Below, piece by piece: positions 21,401 to 35,009 of a stretch of 64,000 bases of DNA. The stretch spans positions 22,292,640-22,356,639 of the forward strand of contig NC_058342.1 in NCBI RefSeq assembly GCF_905475395.1, written 5' to 3'. Positions within the stretch are counted from its first letter, which is position 1. Every line of letters begins with the position of its first letter. Under the pieces are notes generated by a model that was not told the origin of the DNA, did not search any database, and worked only from the letters and a program-made list of their open reading frames with translations. Source of the stretch: Chrysoperla carnea (taxonomy: Eukaryota; Arthropoda; Insecta; Neuroptera; Chrysopidae). The position numbers and the translations under genes are program-made.

Positions 21401-24400
21401 ACTTTGATGGCCCGTAGCTTGAAAACTACTCGTTAAAAAAATTTGTGGCCGAGAGAGTTTTTGATCAGAACGATCCGAAGAACATTGTAGGCGCGGTTTT
21501 AAAAAGTTTCACAGAAAGCCATTTTCTTCTATAATCGTGCGGGGTCCTATCCGGTCTCTTGACTTGAACTCTTGCCTATTTAGATTCGATCGCATACTTT
21601 TATTTCTATTTATTTTGTAAAAGCAATTTTGTGTTTTAAAGGTATTTATCGATTATTTTTCGATGAAAATCGTGTCATCCATTCAATGTTCAGTCAAGAA
21701 GGTGAAAATGTTAAACTTTTGGATCAAATCGATACAGATGCCACAAATGGGGCTGTGGAAAAATGGTTAATCCAAGTTGAATCACAAATGTTACGAAGTA
21801 TACGAGAGGAAATCCACCGATCCAAAGTTGATTACGAAACAAAATCACGTCCAAAATGGGTAACTAGTTGGGAAGGGCAAGTTGTTTTATGTGTATCACA
21901 AATATTTTGGGCCAAAGAAACTGAATATTATTTACGTGCACAAAGTGTTTCCGATTTAGCAGAATATTACGAGGATTTAGTCAAAGCTTTGAACGATATT
22001 GTTCGTTTGGTTCGATCACCAGAAATGTCGAATTTAGCTCGAATCACAGTCAAAGCGTTAATTGTTATAGATGTCCATGCGAAAGATGTTATTTATAATA
22101 TGGTCCAAATGGAAATTGATAATATTATGGATTTCCAATGGTTATCCCAGTTGCGTTACTACTGGGAGAATGATCAAGCTATCGTGAAAGTTGTTAACGC
22201 ATCTGTTCCATACGCATACGAATATCTAGGTAACAGTGACCGTTTGGTGATAACTCCGTTAACAGATCGTTGCTATCGAACATTAGTATGCGCTTATCAA
22301 TTACATTTAAATGGAGCACCCGAAGGACCTGCAGGAACTGGTAAAACTGAAACCACAAAAGATTTAGCGAAAGCCCTAGCCGTACAATGTGTGGTGTTTA
22401 ATTGTTCCGATGGCTTAGATTATAAAGCTATGGGAAAATTCTTTAAAGGTTTAGCATCCTGTGGAGCTTGGGCCTGCTTTGATGAATTTAATCGAATTGA
22501 GTTAGAAGTACTCAGTGTTGTTGCTCAACAGATTTTATGTATTATTGTAGCCGTTCGTGCAAATGTGGAAACATTTTTATTCGAAGGTACCGTACTAAAA
22601 TTAGTGCCCTCGTGCTACGTATGCATTACAATGAACCCAGGTTATGCTGGAAGATCTGAGTTGCCAGATAACTTGAAAGTATTGTTTCGAACAGTCGCTA
22701 TGATGGTACCAGATTATGCGTTAATTGGGGAAATCTCGTTGTATTCATATGGTTTTGTGGATGCTCGGAAATTATCTGTAAAAATTGTACAAACTTATCG
22801 ATTATGTTCAGAGCAGTTATCCTCGCAAAATCATTACGATTATGGTATGCGAGCTGTAAAGACAGTTTTATCAGCTGCTGGTAATAACAAATTAGCTTCT
22901 CCGGATGAAAATGAAGATATAATTTTACTACGATCAATTACGGATGTCAACCTTCCAAAATTTCTCTCATTCGATGTACCGTTATTCGAAGGTATTATCT
23001 CTGACTTGTTCCCTGGTATTGTGCTACCAAAACCTGATTACTCGAAACTAATGACTGCATTCCTAGAAATTTGTGCAAAGAAACATATTCAACCTGTACC
23101 AGCATTTTTGGAAAAAATTATCCAAACGTACGAAATGATGATTGTTCGACACGGATTTATGTTAGTTGGGGAACCATTCGGGGGTAAAACAACCTGTTTG
23201 CAAGTTTTAGCGGAATCGTTGTCGTGGATGTTTGAAACCGGTTTGGGGGAAAGCATTGTTGAGTACCAAATCATTAACCCCAAATCAATAACCATGGGTC
23301 AATTGTATGGACAATTTGATGCGGTCTCATATGAATGGTCTGATGGCGTTGTTGCAACTTGTTATCGAAATTTTGCAATGGATCCAAGTCCCAATCGTAA
23401 ATGGGTAATTTTTGATGGCCCAGTAGATGCTGTTTGGATCGAAAATATGAATACGGTTTTGGATGATAATAAAAAACTGTGTTTAATGTCAGGTGAAGTA
23501 ATTGCCATGACAAATGTTATGTCAATGATTTTCGAAGTTATGGACTTAGCACAAGCATCACCGGCCACTGTTTCTCGTTGTGGAATGATTTATTCAGAAG
23601 CAGTTAACGTTGGCTGGGAAGCTATCGCACAATCATGGACCGAAACGACCAACCCAATTTGGATCAAAAGTCGTGAAGAATATATAATGACCTGGTTAAG
23701 ATTTTGGATCCCACCAACGCTTTACTTTGTTCAGAAATATTGTGTAATGTTATCTTTCGCTGGTGAAATAAATTTAGTAAGATCCACGTTGAATTTAATA
23801 GAAATGTTGATGAATACAGCAGTTGAACAATTTCCAGAGGGGAATAAGCATTTCAATGGTTGGATTCAGGCGAGCTTAATTACATCGATTTCATGGGGAA
23901 TTGCTGGAACACTTGATGGACAATCTCGAATTAAATTTGATGAATTTTTTCGAAGTATTTGGACGGGACAACATGAAACACTCAAATTACCGCTTGATGT
24001 AAGCATTTCACTTCCTGGAGATGGGTATTATTTAGATTACTTTTACGTGTATCGCATGAAAGGATCTTGGAAGTATTGGCCAGAGGAAGTTAAATCAATG
24101 CCAGTCCAAGAATCCAAAAGTTTACAGCAAACTTTAGTTCCAACCCTTGATGTTGCTCGATATTTATTCTTATTGAAATTGCATGTTAAATGGAAAAAGA
24201 GACTGTTATTAATCGGTCCAACTGGTACTGGGAAAACATTCTACGTACAAAATTTCATGATGAAAAAACTCAAAATGGATTTATATGAACCTTCCTTTAT
24301 AACTTTTACCGTACAAATAAGTGCGAATCAAGCTCAAGCACTAGTTATTAGCAAATTAAATAAGTGGAAACGAGGAATATATGGACCGGATAAGGAGAAA

Positions 24401-27400
24401 GAAGCAGTCATTTTTGTGGATGATATCAACTTGCCGATTAAGGAAATTTATGGGGCACAACCTCCTATCGAATTATTACGTCAATACTTCGATCACGAAC
24501 ACTGGTACGATTTAAAGGATACAACAAAAATATTTTTGCACCAGTTATTGTTTTTGGCTGCAATGGGTCCTGTTGGGGGGAGTCGACAAGATATTTACCA
24601 TCGATTTTTACGACATTTTAATATTTATTCCATAAATGAGTTCTCGGATGAGAGTTTGTTTAAAATATTTACAAATACACTAATGCAAGGTTTGCGAAAG
24701 AACGGATTTGCAACAGATGTCATGATGAGTGTCATGTATATCGTTAACTCTACCGTGGATATCTATAAACAATCGATAGCAACGCTTCGACCTACGCCAG
24801 CGAAATCGCATTATATTTTTAATTTAAGAGATTTTGCGCGTGTTATTCAAGGCTGTGCAATGATGCGTAAAGAAACTGCTGGTGATGAGAAATCAGTCTT
24901 TGTACGATTATGGGTCCATGAAGTATTACGGGTGTTCTACGATTGTTTGGTGGAAGAAGAGGATCGTAAATGGTTTTTCGAGAGGATTAAGTATAATGTG
25001 CGGGAAAATTTTAAAGCAAGCTTCGATGCTATTTTTGAAGCACACGTACCGAAATTCGATAATCAAGTTACGGAGGAGAGCTTAAAAGATTTAATATTTG
25101 GTAGGTTGAGTAAACAGAGATTTTGGTCGAGTGCAAATTAAGACATAGCTTAGTGACGTGACGTGTAGCAGTTTTTGTAGATGGCGAACAGCAGGTAACG
25201 CAAGTTTATGTGACGCAGATGACGCAGTTTGTACATCATGCCTTTTTATGCAGTAACGACCACGGTGTACACACTTTATCAAATCAGGTATTTTTGTTTT
25301 TTTGATATGTTTACAATGTAAAGGCATTGTTAAATCCAAGTTTTCGACCTCATTTCGATCGATGTAATATTGATTTATAAAGAAGATTAAATTTTCAACA
25401 ATTTGAAGTAAAATCGGTTTTTATAGAACCAATAGTTTTCGCAAATTTCATTTTGTAAACCGTTAGAGGTGAAACAAGTTTAAATATAAAAAATGTTACT
25501 TATAAAAAAATAAACAACTTTTTTTTGAAAGATTTTTTCGTAAACATCACTGTTTACCAGCGAAGGCGTCAAAAATTTTCTAGAATTTTTGTTCGTTTTT
25601 CCAGAATGTTTCACAGCACCACTAGTTGAAGCTACCTTCAAATTTTCAACACTTATCTTTTATAGTTTTATAGTAAATGGACAGCAAAATTTTATCTAAT
25701 TTGCGCCTTCACGAGTAAACGAAAAAATGTTTCAAACAAAAGTTGTTTATTTTTTTATAAGGAACTTTTTTTATATTTAAATTTTTGTTCTATCTCTAAT
25801 AGTTTACAAGATGAACTTTGGCGTAAAATCGTGTAAAATGAAAAAATAGACAATCTTTGAAAAGCTGTATCTCCGAAACTATTGGTTGGTCCTATAAAAA
25901 CCGGATTTATCTCAAATTGTTGAAAAATTTCCACAATTTATGAGAAAAAAACTGAAATAACCTCGGAGCTTTTCTTATTTTTCGGCATGATCCGATCGTT
26001 TGCCGAGGTCGAAAATTTGGATTTAACGTTGCTTTTACATTGCAAACAACATGTTAAAAAGATAAAAATACCTGATTTCATGCAAAGCTCAATGTTTAAT
26101 TTAATTGACCTACTATCACTATACAGAAAAATATACACAGGCACCATTAATATACTCGGATTACACAGTGGCCGCCATCTACGTAAAACTGCGTTACGTC
26201 ACTTCACCAAGCTGCCTCTCAATCTGCTGAGCTCGGCCTTAAAATTTCATTTATTTAGGGCGAAATCATTTTTAGGTTATTAGGTTAGGTTAGGTTAGGT
26301 TATATTGGCTGTCCACGAAGGACACACTTAGGCTATAGAGCCCTAGGTTATTAGTTGAGGAAATAAAGCATTTGGGATGGGAACATAATAATAAAATTCA
26401 TATTTTTACGGGACCGGGCGCGTCTTATTTCCTCAATTAAATTAAGTATAAACATGTTTCCATAAAACGAACCCAAACGTACTCGAAAAATGTTTTCGCT
26501 CCAAATAATTGTAATTTACTTCATCGTATTACAACTAGAATTACTGAATTAGGTGTATTCTTGGATTTGGATTCACCGCCAGAAGAACGGCGTTACGAGG
26601 AAATGCCAGATGTTAAAACATTCTTAAACGTTGCCGAAAACTGTTTAGACGATTATAATAGTTCGCATAAAACGAAAATGATTGTGGTAATATTTCGATA
26701 TGTGTTGGAACATTTATCGAAAGTATGTCGAATTTTATCATTACCATCTGGAAGCGGATTACTTGTTGGAGTTGGTGGTTCTGGTCGGCAATCAATTACA
26801 CGTTTGGCAGCGACGATTTGTGGTTTTGGTATATTCCAACCAGAAATTACAAAAAATTATAACTTAAATGAATGGCGTGAGGATATTAAACGAATTTTAA
26901 AAACAAGTGGAGGTAATTATTAGAATTTTGTTTAAATCATAAATAGAGGACACTTGGTTAAAAACGAAAAAATGATTTTCACCCAAGGAACGGATGATAT
27001 AATATAATCCAAGAGCTGGTAACACATTTAGAGCATGGATTTGATCCATCTAGTTATTAAGCTTAAAAGTATCGTCTATGATAGTGAAATAATTAGTCTC
27101 ACTAGCATCGACAGGTGGCATCAAATTCGTGCTCTAAATATGTCACCAGCTCTTGGAATAGTAATGTAGATAGTACGTTAAAATGGATCTTATTTATTCG
27201 AACTAGCTGTGAACTACCCACTTCGCTGGGTAACTTTAATTTTAAATCAGAGATTATTGAGTTATAACGTTCACTTCATATGCCGTAACGTATCCTCCTT
27301 TTGTTCACAATTTCGTCCATTTTATTATTTTGAATCGGAACCCTAAGTTTGGGGCAAAAGCCCTAGCTGTATTCTGCCACGCTTCGATGAGGTACAATAT

Positions 27401-30400
27401 GGTTTATATTTTATAAAATTTGATAAACCCCCGATAAAAGATCACTGCCGTGCCTTCGCCCTTTGGCCTGATCTTAGACTTTCGGCCTTTTGTCTGACCT
27501 TCGGCCTTTGGGTTTCCATAGTAACGACCCACTACTATATATTAATATAATTATTATATTGTACTAGTTTGATACCGCTAAAAAAAACCGCTTTATAGCC
27601 TCTACATCTCTTGATCTCAGTTATCCCCCTTCCATAATACTTGAAGGGATTGTTTTAGGCAGCTAAAATATATGCATAGTTTTCAATTTTTTTAATTGTA
27701 AATATGTTGTCATAACTCATTGAGTATATTAGAAAAGGTGCCTCTGAATTGTTTGAAATTTATTATTTTAAATTTTTACAGAAATCTTTAATTTATGGTT
27801 CAAAATTATGATCATAGAGCTGCTCCATCTATAATCACCATTTTGAACCATAAATTAAAGATTTCTGTAAAAATTTAAAATAGTAAATGCCAGATTAAAT
27901 TTAACAAACATCCTTACTTTCATTCCCTTTTTCAACCCCTTACAGCCGTTTTTGTTAGTATTAAAAGTGGCCAGCGTCCTTCTTCAGACTCTAGACTATA
28001 TCTGCACCAAGTTTCATTTAAATCGGTTAAGTAGTTTAGGCGTGATTCCGTAACAGACAGACAATGTTATTTTCACATTTATAATATTAGTAAGGATTAT
28101 TGGGTCAAAAATTATATTAAAACACAAAATATTAGTTAAATGTTTTGTTAAAAAATTTATTTTGTTAGGTTTGGGTAAAGATTTAGTCTTTTTGTTCAAT
28201 GAAGGCCAAATAAAGGAAGAAGCCTTCTTACAAGATATTGACGGCTTATTGAATTCTGGTGAAGTGCCCAATATATATGCCATCGATGAAAAACAGGAAA
28301 TATTAGAATTAACACGACTTGCAGCTCAAGGTGGTAACCGATCTTTAGATATTAGTGCCCTAGAAGTCTTCTCATTCTTTGCGAACCGTTGCAAAGAAAA
28401 ATTACATATCATATTATGCTTCAGTCCAATTGGTTCAGCGTTACGAACGCGTCTTCGGTTGTATCCAGCCTTGGTGAATTGTTGCACAATTGATTGGTTC
28501 GAAGGATGGCCAGAAGATGCCTTAGAAATGGTTGCAGAACGATATATGACTGGTGTCAATTTACCAGACGATGTTAAACATAATGCCGTTATTATATGCA
28601 AAATGTTTCATGTGGATGCTAGAGATTATTCGGATGAATTTTATTTGAATTTTGGACGTAAAACTTATATAACATCGGCATCGTATTTGGATTTAATAAA
28701 ATCATTTACGACTTTATGTAATTTAAAACAGGAGGAACTTTTATCAAATCGAAATCGTTACATAATTGGTTTAGAACAACTAGCGTTTGCCGCTGAACAG
28801 GTAATAATTATAGTACAATAAACGAACCTAGAATTTGTTGATTCTTACGAAAATATTGTTTGCTGGGTGTATTGATTTTTTGCATTGACTTCAGAAAACT
28901 ATCCTAAAAAAAATCTAACGGAAAGCGGAACATAAGTGGAAGTTTTTAGATTTAATCGCTGCACCATTGGGGGTGCGACGGTTTTAAAAGTTATCTGATT
29001 TACTTTACGATATAAACCACTTTCACCCCAATGGCGCGGGGGTTAAAACTAAAAACTTCCGCTTTAAACCAAATAGACCTTTTTTAGGATAATTTTCTGA
29101 AGCTAATGCAAAAAAACCGCAAATCAAAACAGCCAGCAAACATTTTCGTCGAAGGTAAAAGTTTCGCGTATTAGGTTAGGTTATATTGGCTGTACACGAA
29201 GGACAAACTTAGGCTAAAGAGCCCATTGTGATACCATATATGTATTTTACCAAGTTTCCACTGATAATTTCATTTATCAGCTTCAGAGGCTGAGTGCACC
29301 TCCTTCGTGCATCTACCATGCGCTACACCAGCCCATCACAACTATTCCGCTACCCTAAGCATACCGCGGACGGATAATATTTCAATTTATATAAAATTTC
29401 AAAATTGCTCCATTGTCTAGATCACATAAATTTGCCCCGGAACGATCTTTTTTGGTGGGTTTTTATGAAAAAAGACGTTTTTTTGGGAAAACTATTGATT
29501 TTTTTTTATAACATTAAATGGGAAAGTTGAAGATACGTATTTTGAGCTAAGACTCGACCCATTATCTTTATCAGTTCTCTAGTCATAAGCAATCGATTTT
29601 TTGCAATTGACAAGATTTTTTCTCGGAAACGGCAGGGGTGGGGGGATGTATAATAATAGTGTGAGAAGGTAACACCTTTCATGTAGGTACTATTTATGAT
29701 ATTTTTTTCGAATTTGAAAATTGATGGACCACCGCTGAAAATTGAGGGAGTTAGGGACCAAAATGAACCTCCTCAGGCCGAAGTATGACTAAATATCTAT
29801 AAAATATCAAAAAATCAAATTTTTTATTATCTTGCCTGGCAGTAATTGCAGAATTAACATTTGGGACATTTTTCAAAAATTAATTACAAAAATTAATTGA
29901 AATTTCATTTTTAGTTAATAATTCATTTTTTATAAATGCCCAAATTTTGAAAAATGCCCAAATGTTAATTCTGCAATTACTGTCAGGCAAGTAAATAACA
30001 AAATTTGAATTTTTGATATTTTGTAAACATTTTGTCTTACTTTGATCTGAGAGGGCTCACTTTTGTCGCAACTTCAAAGTGGCTTAAAATTTCGAAATAA
30101 TTTTTAGAAATCTTATTCCTTCGATTAATACTTGGGGGAAATATCTGAGAAGATTGTGAAAATATTCGAAACCGATCAGTCAAGCCGTTTCAGAGAAATC
30201 TTTCTCACCGACTTTGAAAATGCTGTTTCGAGAAAAACGCGTTTAAAGTTCCAAAGGACGTTTACACTTAGTTAATTTTTGATTTTCGTGCGTTTCTCTT
30301 CGTTAATATTTATCGGATCAACTTGAAATTTTCAGAGAATATACTTAAATTTATGTACATTCCAAAAATTGATTCTTTGAAAATCCTAACTGGATATAGC

Positions 30401-33400
30401 CCCTTACGAAAATCGAATAGCTTTTGCAAGGTATTTAAACAACGAAGTTATTGTTAATACCAAAATTAATCTAGCCATTGGGACGGTTTTAAAATTTGAT
30501 TTCAGATAACTAGAGTCTAGAGTTCTCATAAAGTATTTTTGATAATTTAATAGGTATTAATCATGCAAAAAGATTTGGAGGAATTCAGGCCAAAATTAGT
30601 AGAAATGGCTGCCAATTGTACCGAAATGATGAAAATAATTGAAACTGAAACAGCTCAGGTTGAACAAGCAGGTGCTTTAGTTAAAAAAGATGAAGCGATT
30701 GCAAATATTCAAGCGGCAGAAGCTACAGAGCTAAAAAATGAATGTCAAGCTGATTTAGATACAGCTATGCCAATTATGCAGGAGGCTACCGCAGCCTTGG
30801 ATGTGTTGAATCCGAGTGACATAACAATGTTAAAATCTATGAAAAATCCACCTGAAGTAATAAAAGTCGTTATGGCTGCTATATGCGTGTTAAAAGGTAT
30901 TCCGCCAGAGAAAATTCCTGATCGATCAACGGGACGAAGAATCTTAGATTATTGGGGTCCAAGTAAACGAATGCTCGGTGATATTCGATTTTTAAATTCA
31001 ATTAAATATGAATTCGATAAAGATAATATACCTCCAGCAATTATGCAAAAAATTCGAAGTGAATACTTAACGCATCCTCTGCTTACCGAAAAAAATGTGG
31101 AAAAAGCTTCACTGGCTGCTGCCACTCTATTTAAATGGATGCTTGCCATTAATCAATATGATATAGTAGCAAAAATAGTTGCTCCAAAAAAGGAGAAATT
31201 ACAAGAGGCCGAAGAACAATTAAACGCAACAATGGAAATTTTAGTCCAAAAACAAACAATGCTTAAGAATTTAGAGGAGAGATTAGCCGATTTAAATGAT
31301 CAATTAACAAAAGGTACAGCGGAAATGAAACGGCTAACTGAGGAAGTTCAACATTGTACAAAGAAATTATTTCGAGCTGAGAAACTAATCGGTGGATTAG
31401 GTGGAGAAAAAACACGATGGGAACAGGCAGCTGAACAATTATTACAAACTTATAATTCATTGGCAGGTGATATTTTGGTATCATGTGGTATAATCGCATA
31501 TCTTGCACCATTCACTCTCAATATTCGACAAAAGGCAATCGAAACTTGGTTCGGTTACGTTAAGCAATACAAGCTACCATGCTCTAACAAATTTAGTATA
31601 CGGGAAGCTTTAGGATCGGATATTAAAATCCAATCGTGGTATATACACGGACTACCAAACGATAGTTTCTCAACAGACAACGCGATTATTATGGATTCCT
31701 CGAAACGATGTTCTTTACTAATCGATCCACAACGTCAAGCAAATCGTTGGATCCGTACAATGGAGAAGAAAAATCGGTTATTATGTGTTAAATTCACCGA
31801 TGGTAATTATATGAAAATAATTGAGCACTGTATCGAATTTGGATTACCGGTTCTAATCGAAAATATTTTAGAGACGTTAGACGCCCCAATTGAACCGATT
31901 ATAGAACGTAAAACATACTTTCAACATGGTAGCGAATTTATTGCATTGGGAGAACAAGTTTTAAAAGTGCATAAAATGTTTAAATTATATTTAACAACAA
32001 CATTACGTAATCCTCATTATTTACCCGAAGTTTTTAACATGGTAACGATTATTAATTTTGCGTTAACAATTGAAGGTCTTGAAGATCAATTGTTAGGTAT
32101 TGTTGTTGCAAAAGAACGTCCTGACTTACAAGAATTACGAGAAAAATTGATTATCGAGAGTGCGGAAAATAAGTCGAAATTAAAAGAGGTTGAAACAAAA
32201 ATCTTACGTACAATGAGTGAAACCGAAGGGAATATTCTAGACGATCAAACAGCGATTGATATCTTGGATTCATCGAAAAAATTATCTGAGGATATTATTA
32301 AAAAACAAATATCCGCTAAAGATACAGAAGAGAAAATCGAATTATCTCGAGCAAATTATAAACCTATGGCGAAACATTCAGCTGTCTTGTATTATACAAT
32401 CTCTGAACTCCCAAACGTTGATCCCATGTACCAATATTCTTTGGCTTGGTTCATTAATTTATACATGATGTCGATCGCGAATGCTAGCAGATCGAATGAT
32501 CTAGATAAAAGATTAAAGTTCTTGATAAATACATTTAACTATGATCTCTACCAAAATGTCTGTCGATCGCTATTCGAGAAAGATAAATTATTATATTCAT
32601 TTATTCTGTACAGTAAAATTATGATCTCGAAAAATAAGATCGATGCAAGATTGTACATGTGGTTCCTTACAGGTGGTTCGAGTTTAAAGGTTGATTACGA
32701 GAATCCAGCATCCGAGTGGTTAAATGATACGTCGTGGACTCAATTATGTCAAATAGATGAATTCAGTAGTAGTTTTACAGGATTACGGGAATCATTTCTT
32801 CAAAATATTTCAGCATGGCATGACTATTATGATCTAACAAATCCGCAAGATGTGAAATTCCCAGCACCATGGAATGAAAAATTAAATTCATTTGAAAAAT
32901 TAATATTAATTCGTATTATTCGACCGGATAAAACAATGGTCAGTGTATCGAAATTAGTTGCAATGGAAATGGGAGAAAAATTTGTTACTCCACCTCCGTT
33001 CGATATCGCTAAATCGTATGGTGATTCAAGTTCTCAATACCCGTTAATATTTATTTTATCTCCAGGAGTTGATCCAATGTCTTCGTTACAAAATTTCGCG
33101 GAAAAAATGGGTTTTGAAAACAAGTTTAAATCAATATCCTTGGGACAAGGACAAGGACCAATTGCTACACAAATGATTGCCGAGGCTCAACGTGAAGAAC
33201 ATTGGGTGTGTTTACAAAATTGTCATTTAGCAGTGTCATGGATGCCAAAGTTAGAAAAAATCGTTGAGAATTTCGATGATTTGAATACACGGGCAGGATT
33301 CCGGTTATGGTTAACCAGTTATCCATCGGATAAATTCCCGATTCCTGTTTTACAGTCTGGAGTGAAAATGACAAATGAACCACCACAAGGCTTAACGCAA

Positions 33401-34834
33401 AATATTCTTAAATCGTTTACAACGGAACCGTTAAAAGAGGAAGAATTTTATGATGGTTGTCCAGAAAACAGTAGAACCTTTCATAAATTACTTTATGGTC
33501 TCGCATTTTTTCACGCAATTGTACAAGAAAGACGAACTTATGGATCGATTGGATGGAATATTGCTTATGGATTTAATGAATCTGATTTCCAAATATCTGT
33601 CTTACAATTACAGATTTTTATTAATGAGTACCCGGAAGTGCCATATGTGGCGATATCGTATTTGGTTGGGGAATGTAATTATGGTGGACGAGTCACAGAT
33701 GATTGGGACCGACGATGTTTAAATACAATATTAATTGATTTCCTAAATCCAAAGATTGTTGATGATCCACGATATATGTTTGTAAATGATTTTGGACCGG
33801 CATATGGTGTCCCAAAACACACAGAATATTCCAAGATCATTGAGTTTATCGAACAGCTTCCATCTGTACATCCTCCAGAAGTGTTAGGTTTACACATGAA
33901 TGCTGGTATTCGACGTGATTATAAGGATTCAATGATGTTAATTGATTCGGCAGTTATGGTCCAAGGAAAAGGTGGATCTGAAGGTGGGGGTGGAGAATTT
34001 GATATATTAGGGACGATCGTCTTGGATATTTTAAATAAAATACCAAAACCTTTTGATATGGAAATAGCTTATCAGAAATATCCTACACTTTATACGCAAT
34101 CTATGAACACAGTTCTTTGCCAGGAACTGTTGCGATTTAACAAGTTATTAAATGTAATGCACAAGTCTTTGGTCAATATAAACAAGGCAAATCAAGGTCT
34201 AATGGTAATGTCACCTGATTTGGAAGTACTAGCGCATACGCTAGTTTTAGGAAAAATTCCAGCAGCATGGGCTAAAGTATCGTATCCAAGTTTAAAATCA
34301 TTATCCGGCTATGTAACGGATTTTTGTGAACGTATACAATTCTTACAAAAATGGATTGATAATGGTAAACCAGATAGTTTCTGGTTATCTGGTTTTTATT
34401 TTACCCAAGCGTTTTTAACGAGCTCAAAACAGAATTATGCACGAAAGTATAAGATTGCAATAGATCAATTAGTTTACGATTTTGAGGTGTTGGATTCGGA
34501 TGTTGGTGGAAATCCACCGCCAGATGATGGTGTTCATTGCTATGGATTATTTTTGGAAGGTGCTCGATGGAATACAAATCGTTATTTGGATGAACAAAAA
34601 CCAAAAGTTTTATATGAGCCGTTACCAGCAGTGTGGCTGTTTCCGATTATGTTAAAAGATTATGATGAGAAGGGCAGATATGTTGCGCCATTGTACAAGA
34701 CATCTGAACGAAAAGGTGTTTTATCTACGACAGGTCATTCTACCAATTATGTGTTACCATTTTTGTTGGAAACGAAAAAACCAACCACACATTGGGTTAA
34801 GCGAAGTGTTGCCTTATTATGCCAATTGGATTAA
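15486..34834 (+). CDS. Axonemal inner-arm dynein heavy chain (DNAH3/7/12-like), seven coding exons
   Basis: Exons: 15486-17784, 18834-19452, 20039-20382, 21642-25100, 26553-26912, 28169-28800, 30554-34834; all GT-AG with matching phases, 3997 aa, typical for this clade. Dynein heavy chains are the microtubule motors of cilia and sperm flagella. After an acidic N-terminal run (residues about 20-60) comes the tail, with the linker-start motif RHWDQMSE. The AAA+ ring has P-loops GPAGTGKT (AAA1, about 1316) with Walker [15 protein letters not shown] (AAA2, about 1597), GPTGTGKT (AAA3, about 1946) and GVGGSGRQS (AAA4, about 2313). The stalk and microtubule-binding region lie in about 2575-2880 ([12 protein letters not shown] near 2702). 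AAA5, AAA6 and the C-terminal domain follow, ending [13 protein letters not shown]. The start is fixed by an in-frame TGA at 15471-15473. Clade placement rests on length and remembered similarity; which of DNAH3, 7 or 12 is unresolved. Confidence 0.95.
20432..21128. repeat. Foldback family F, complete copy (dynein intron 3)
   Basis: The left arm (about 20432-20690) and right arm (about 20920-21128) are reverse complements with mismatches. Shared blocks are CGACCATGG, AAAATCTAAAAAAGTTGCA and ATACGTATTTTGAGCTAAGA. A run of ten or more G lies in the middle. A diverged partial copy is at 29400-29750. Confidence 0.8.
21392..21535 (+). repeat. Single unit of the palindromic-array repeat (family H)
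   Basis: Contains GCCCGTAGCTTGAAAACTAC, GAGAGTTTTTGATCAGAACG and GTTTCACAGAAAGCCATTTTC, the same unit that is arrayed head to head at 58915-59665. Lies in dynein intron 3. Confidence 0.75.
25450..25820. repeat. Family A internal part as an inverted pair (dynein intron 4)
   Basis: Left: ACCGTTAGAGGTGAAACAAG then GTAAACATCACTGTTTACC. Right: the reverse complements TTGCGCCTTCACGAGTAAAC, AAACAAAAGTTGTTTA and TTTTGTTCTATCTCTAATAG. Between them is the family's TGTTTCACAGCACCACTAGTT segment. Confidence 0.75.
26281..26347 (-). mobile_element. SINE 3' tail fragment
   Basis: Four TAGGT-type tail repeats followed by TATTGGCTGTCCACGAAGGA and AGGCTATAGAGCCC, identical in kind to the 3' end of the SINE at 48781-49071, in reverse orientation. 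The tRNA-like head is missing. Confidence 0.75.
26995..27165. repeat. Inverted repeat with about 50-bp arms (dynein intron 5)
   Basis: CCAAGAGCTGGTAACACATT on the left pairs with AATATGTCACCAGCTCTTGG on the right; GCATGGATTTGAT pairs with ATCAAATTCGTGC. Small MITE-like element. Confidence 0.75.
27205..27545 (+). mobile_element. Probable non-LTR (RTE-like) 3' tail
   Basis: Starts AGCTGTGAACTACCCACTTC and GCTGGGTAAC, a text I associate with insect RTE-type 3' UTRs (inference). It contains the repeated phrases TTCGGCCTTTTGTCTGACC and TTCGGCCTTTGGG. No coding frame. Confidence 0.4.
27560..28105 (+). mobile_element. Family E element with conserved hairpin, copy 1 of 3 (dynein intron 5)
   Basis: Begins ACTAGTTTGATACCGC and ends with TTTCACATTTATAATATTAG and TAAGGATT, a tail common in RTE-type retrotransposons (inference). 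At 27757-27889 it holds a near-perfect hairpin of about 50-bp arms around TTTATGGTTCAAAAT/ATTTTGAACCATAAA. Other copies: 39451-39966 and 62864-63384. Confidence 0.7.
28846..29151. repeat. Foldback element with about 100-bp arms (dynein intron 6)
   Basis: The outer left CGAAAATATTGTTTGCTGG pairs with the right CCAGCAAACATTTTCG. Inner blocks TTCAGAAAACTATCCTAAAA and GGAAGTTTTTAG pair with their complements in the right arm. No coding frame. Confidence 0.8.
29171..29375 (-). mobile_element. SINE, head-truncated copy
   Basis: Reverse orientation; carries the tail (TTAGGTTAGGTTATATTGGC), the body (TGATAATTTCATTTATCAGC) and part of the tRNA-like head (CTACCCTAAGCATACCGCGG). It has lost the A-box end and an internal segment present in the 47412-47697 copy. 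Confidence 0.8.
29400..29750 (+). repeat. Foldback family F, diverged partial copy
   Basis: Shares GGAAAACTATTGATTT, TACGTATTTTGAGCTAAGAC, TCGACCCATTATCTTTATC and a G-rich run with the copy at 20432-21128. Only one arm is intact. Confidence 0.65.
29755..30068. repeat. Foldback element with about 130-bp arms (dynein intron 6)
   Basis: The left GACCAAAATGAACCTCCTCA...GCAATTAC-type arm pairs with the right arm. GTAATTGCAGAATTAACATT is mirrored by AATGTTAATTCTGCAATTAC, and AAATATCAAAAAATCAAA by TTTGAATTTTTGATATTT. The remainder, 30069-30553, shows nothing recognisable. Confidence 0.8.
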
Positions 34835-35009
34835 TGTGTAAAGCAAATTTTCGACTTTATTTTTTTGTAATTAATTTATAATTTTGGCTAATGTTTTTTT
34901 GACATGCAAAATTCAATTTAGTCTTTAAATATGTAAAACTGTTTTTGAAATATAATTTTTTTATAAGCAATTTTTTTTCTTTATTCTTGTCAAAATATCT
35001 TTAGCACAA

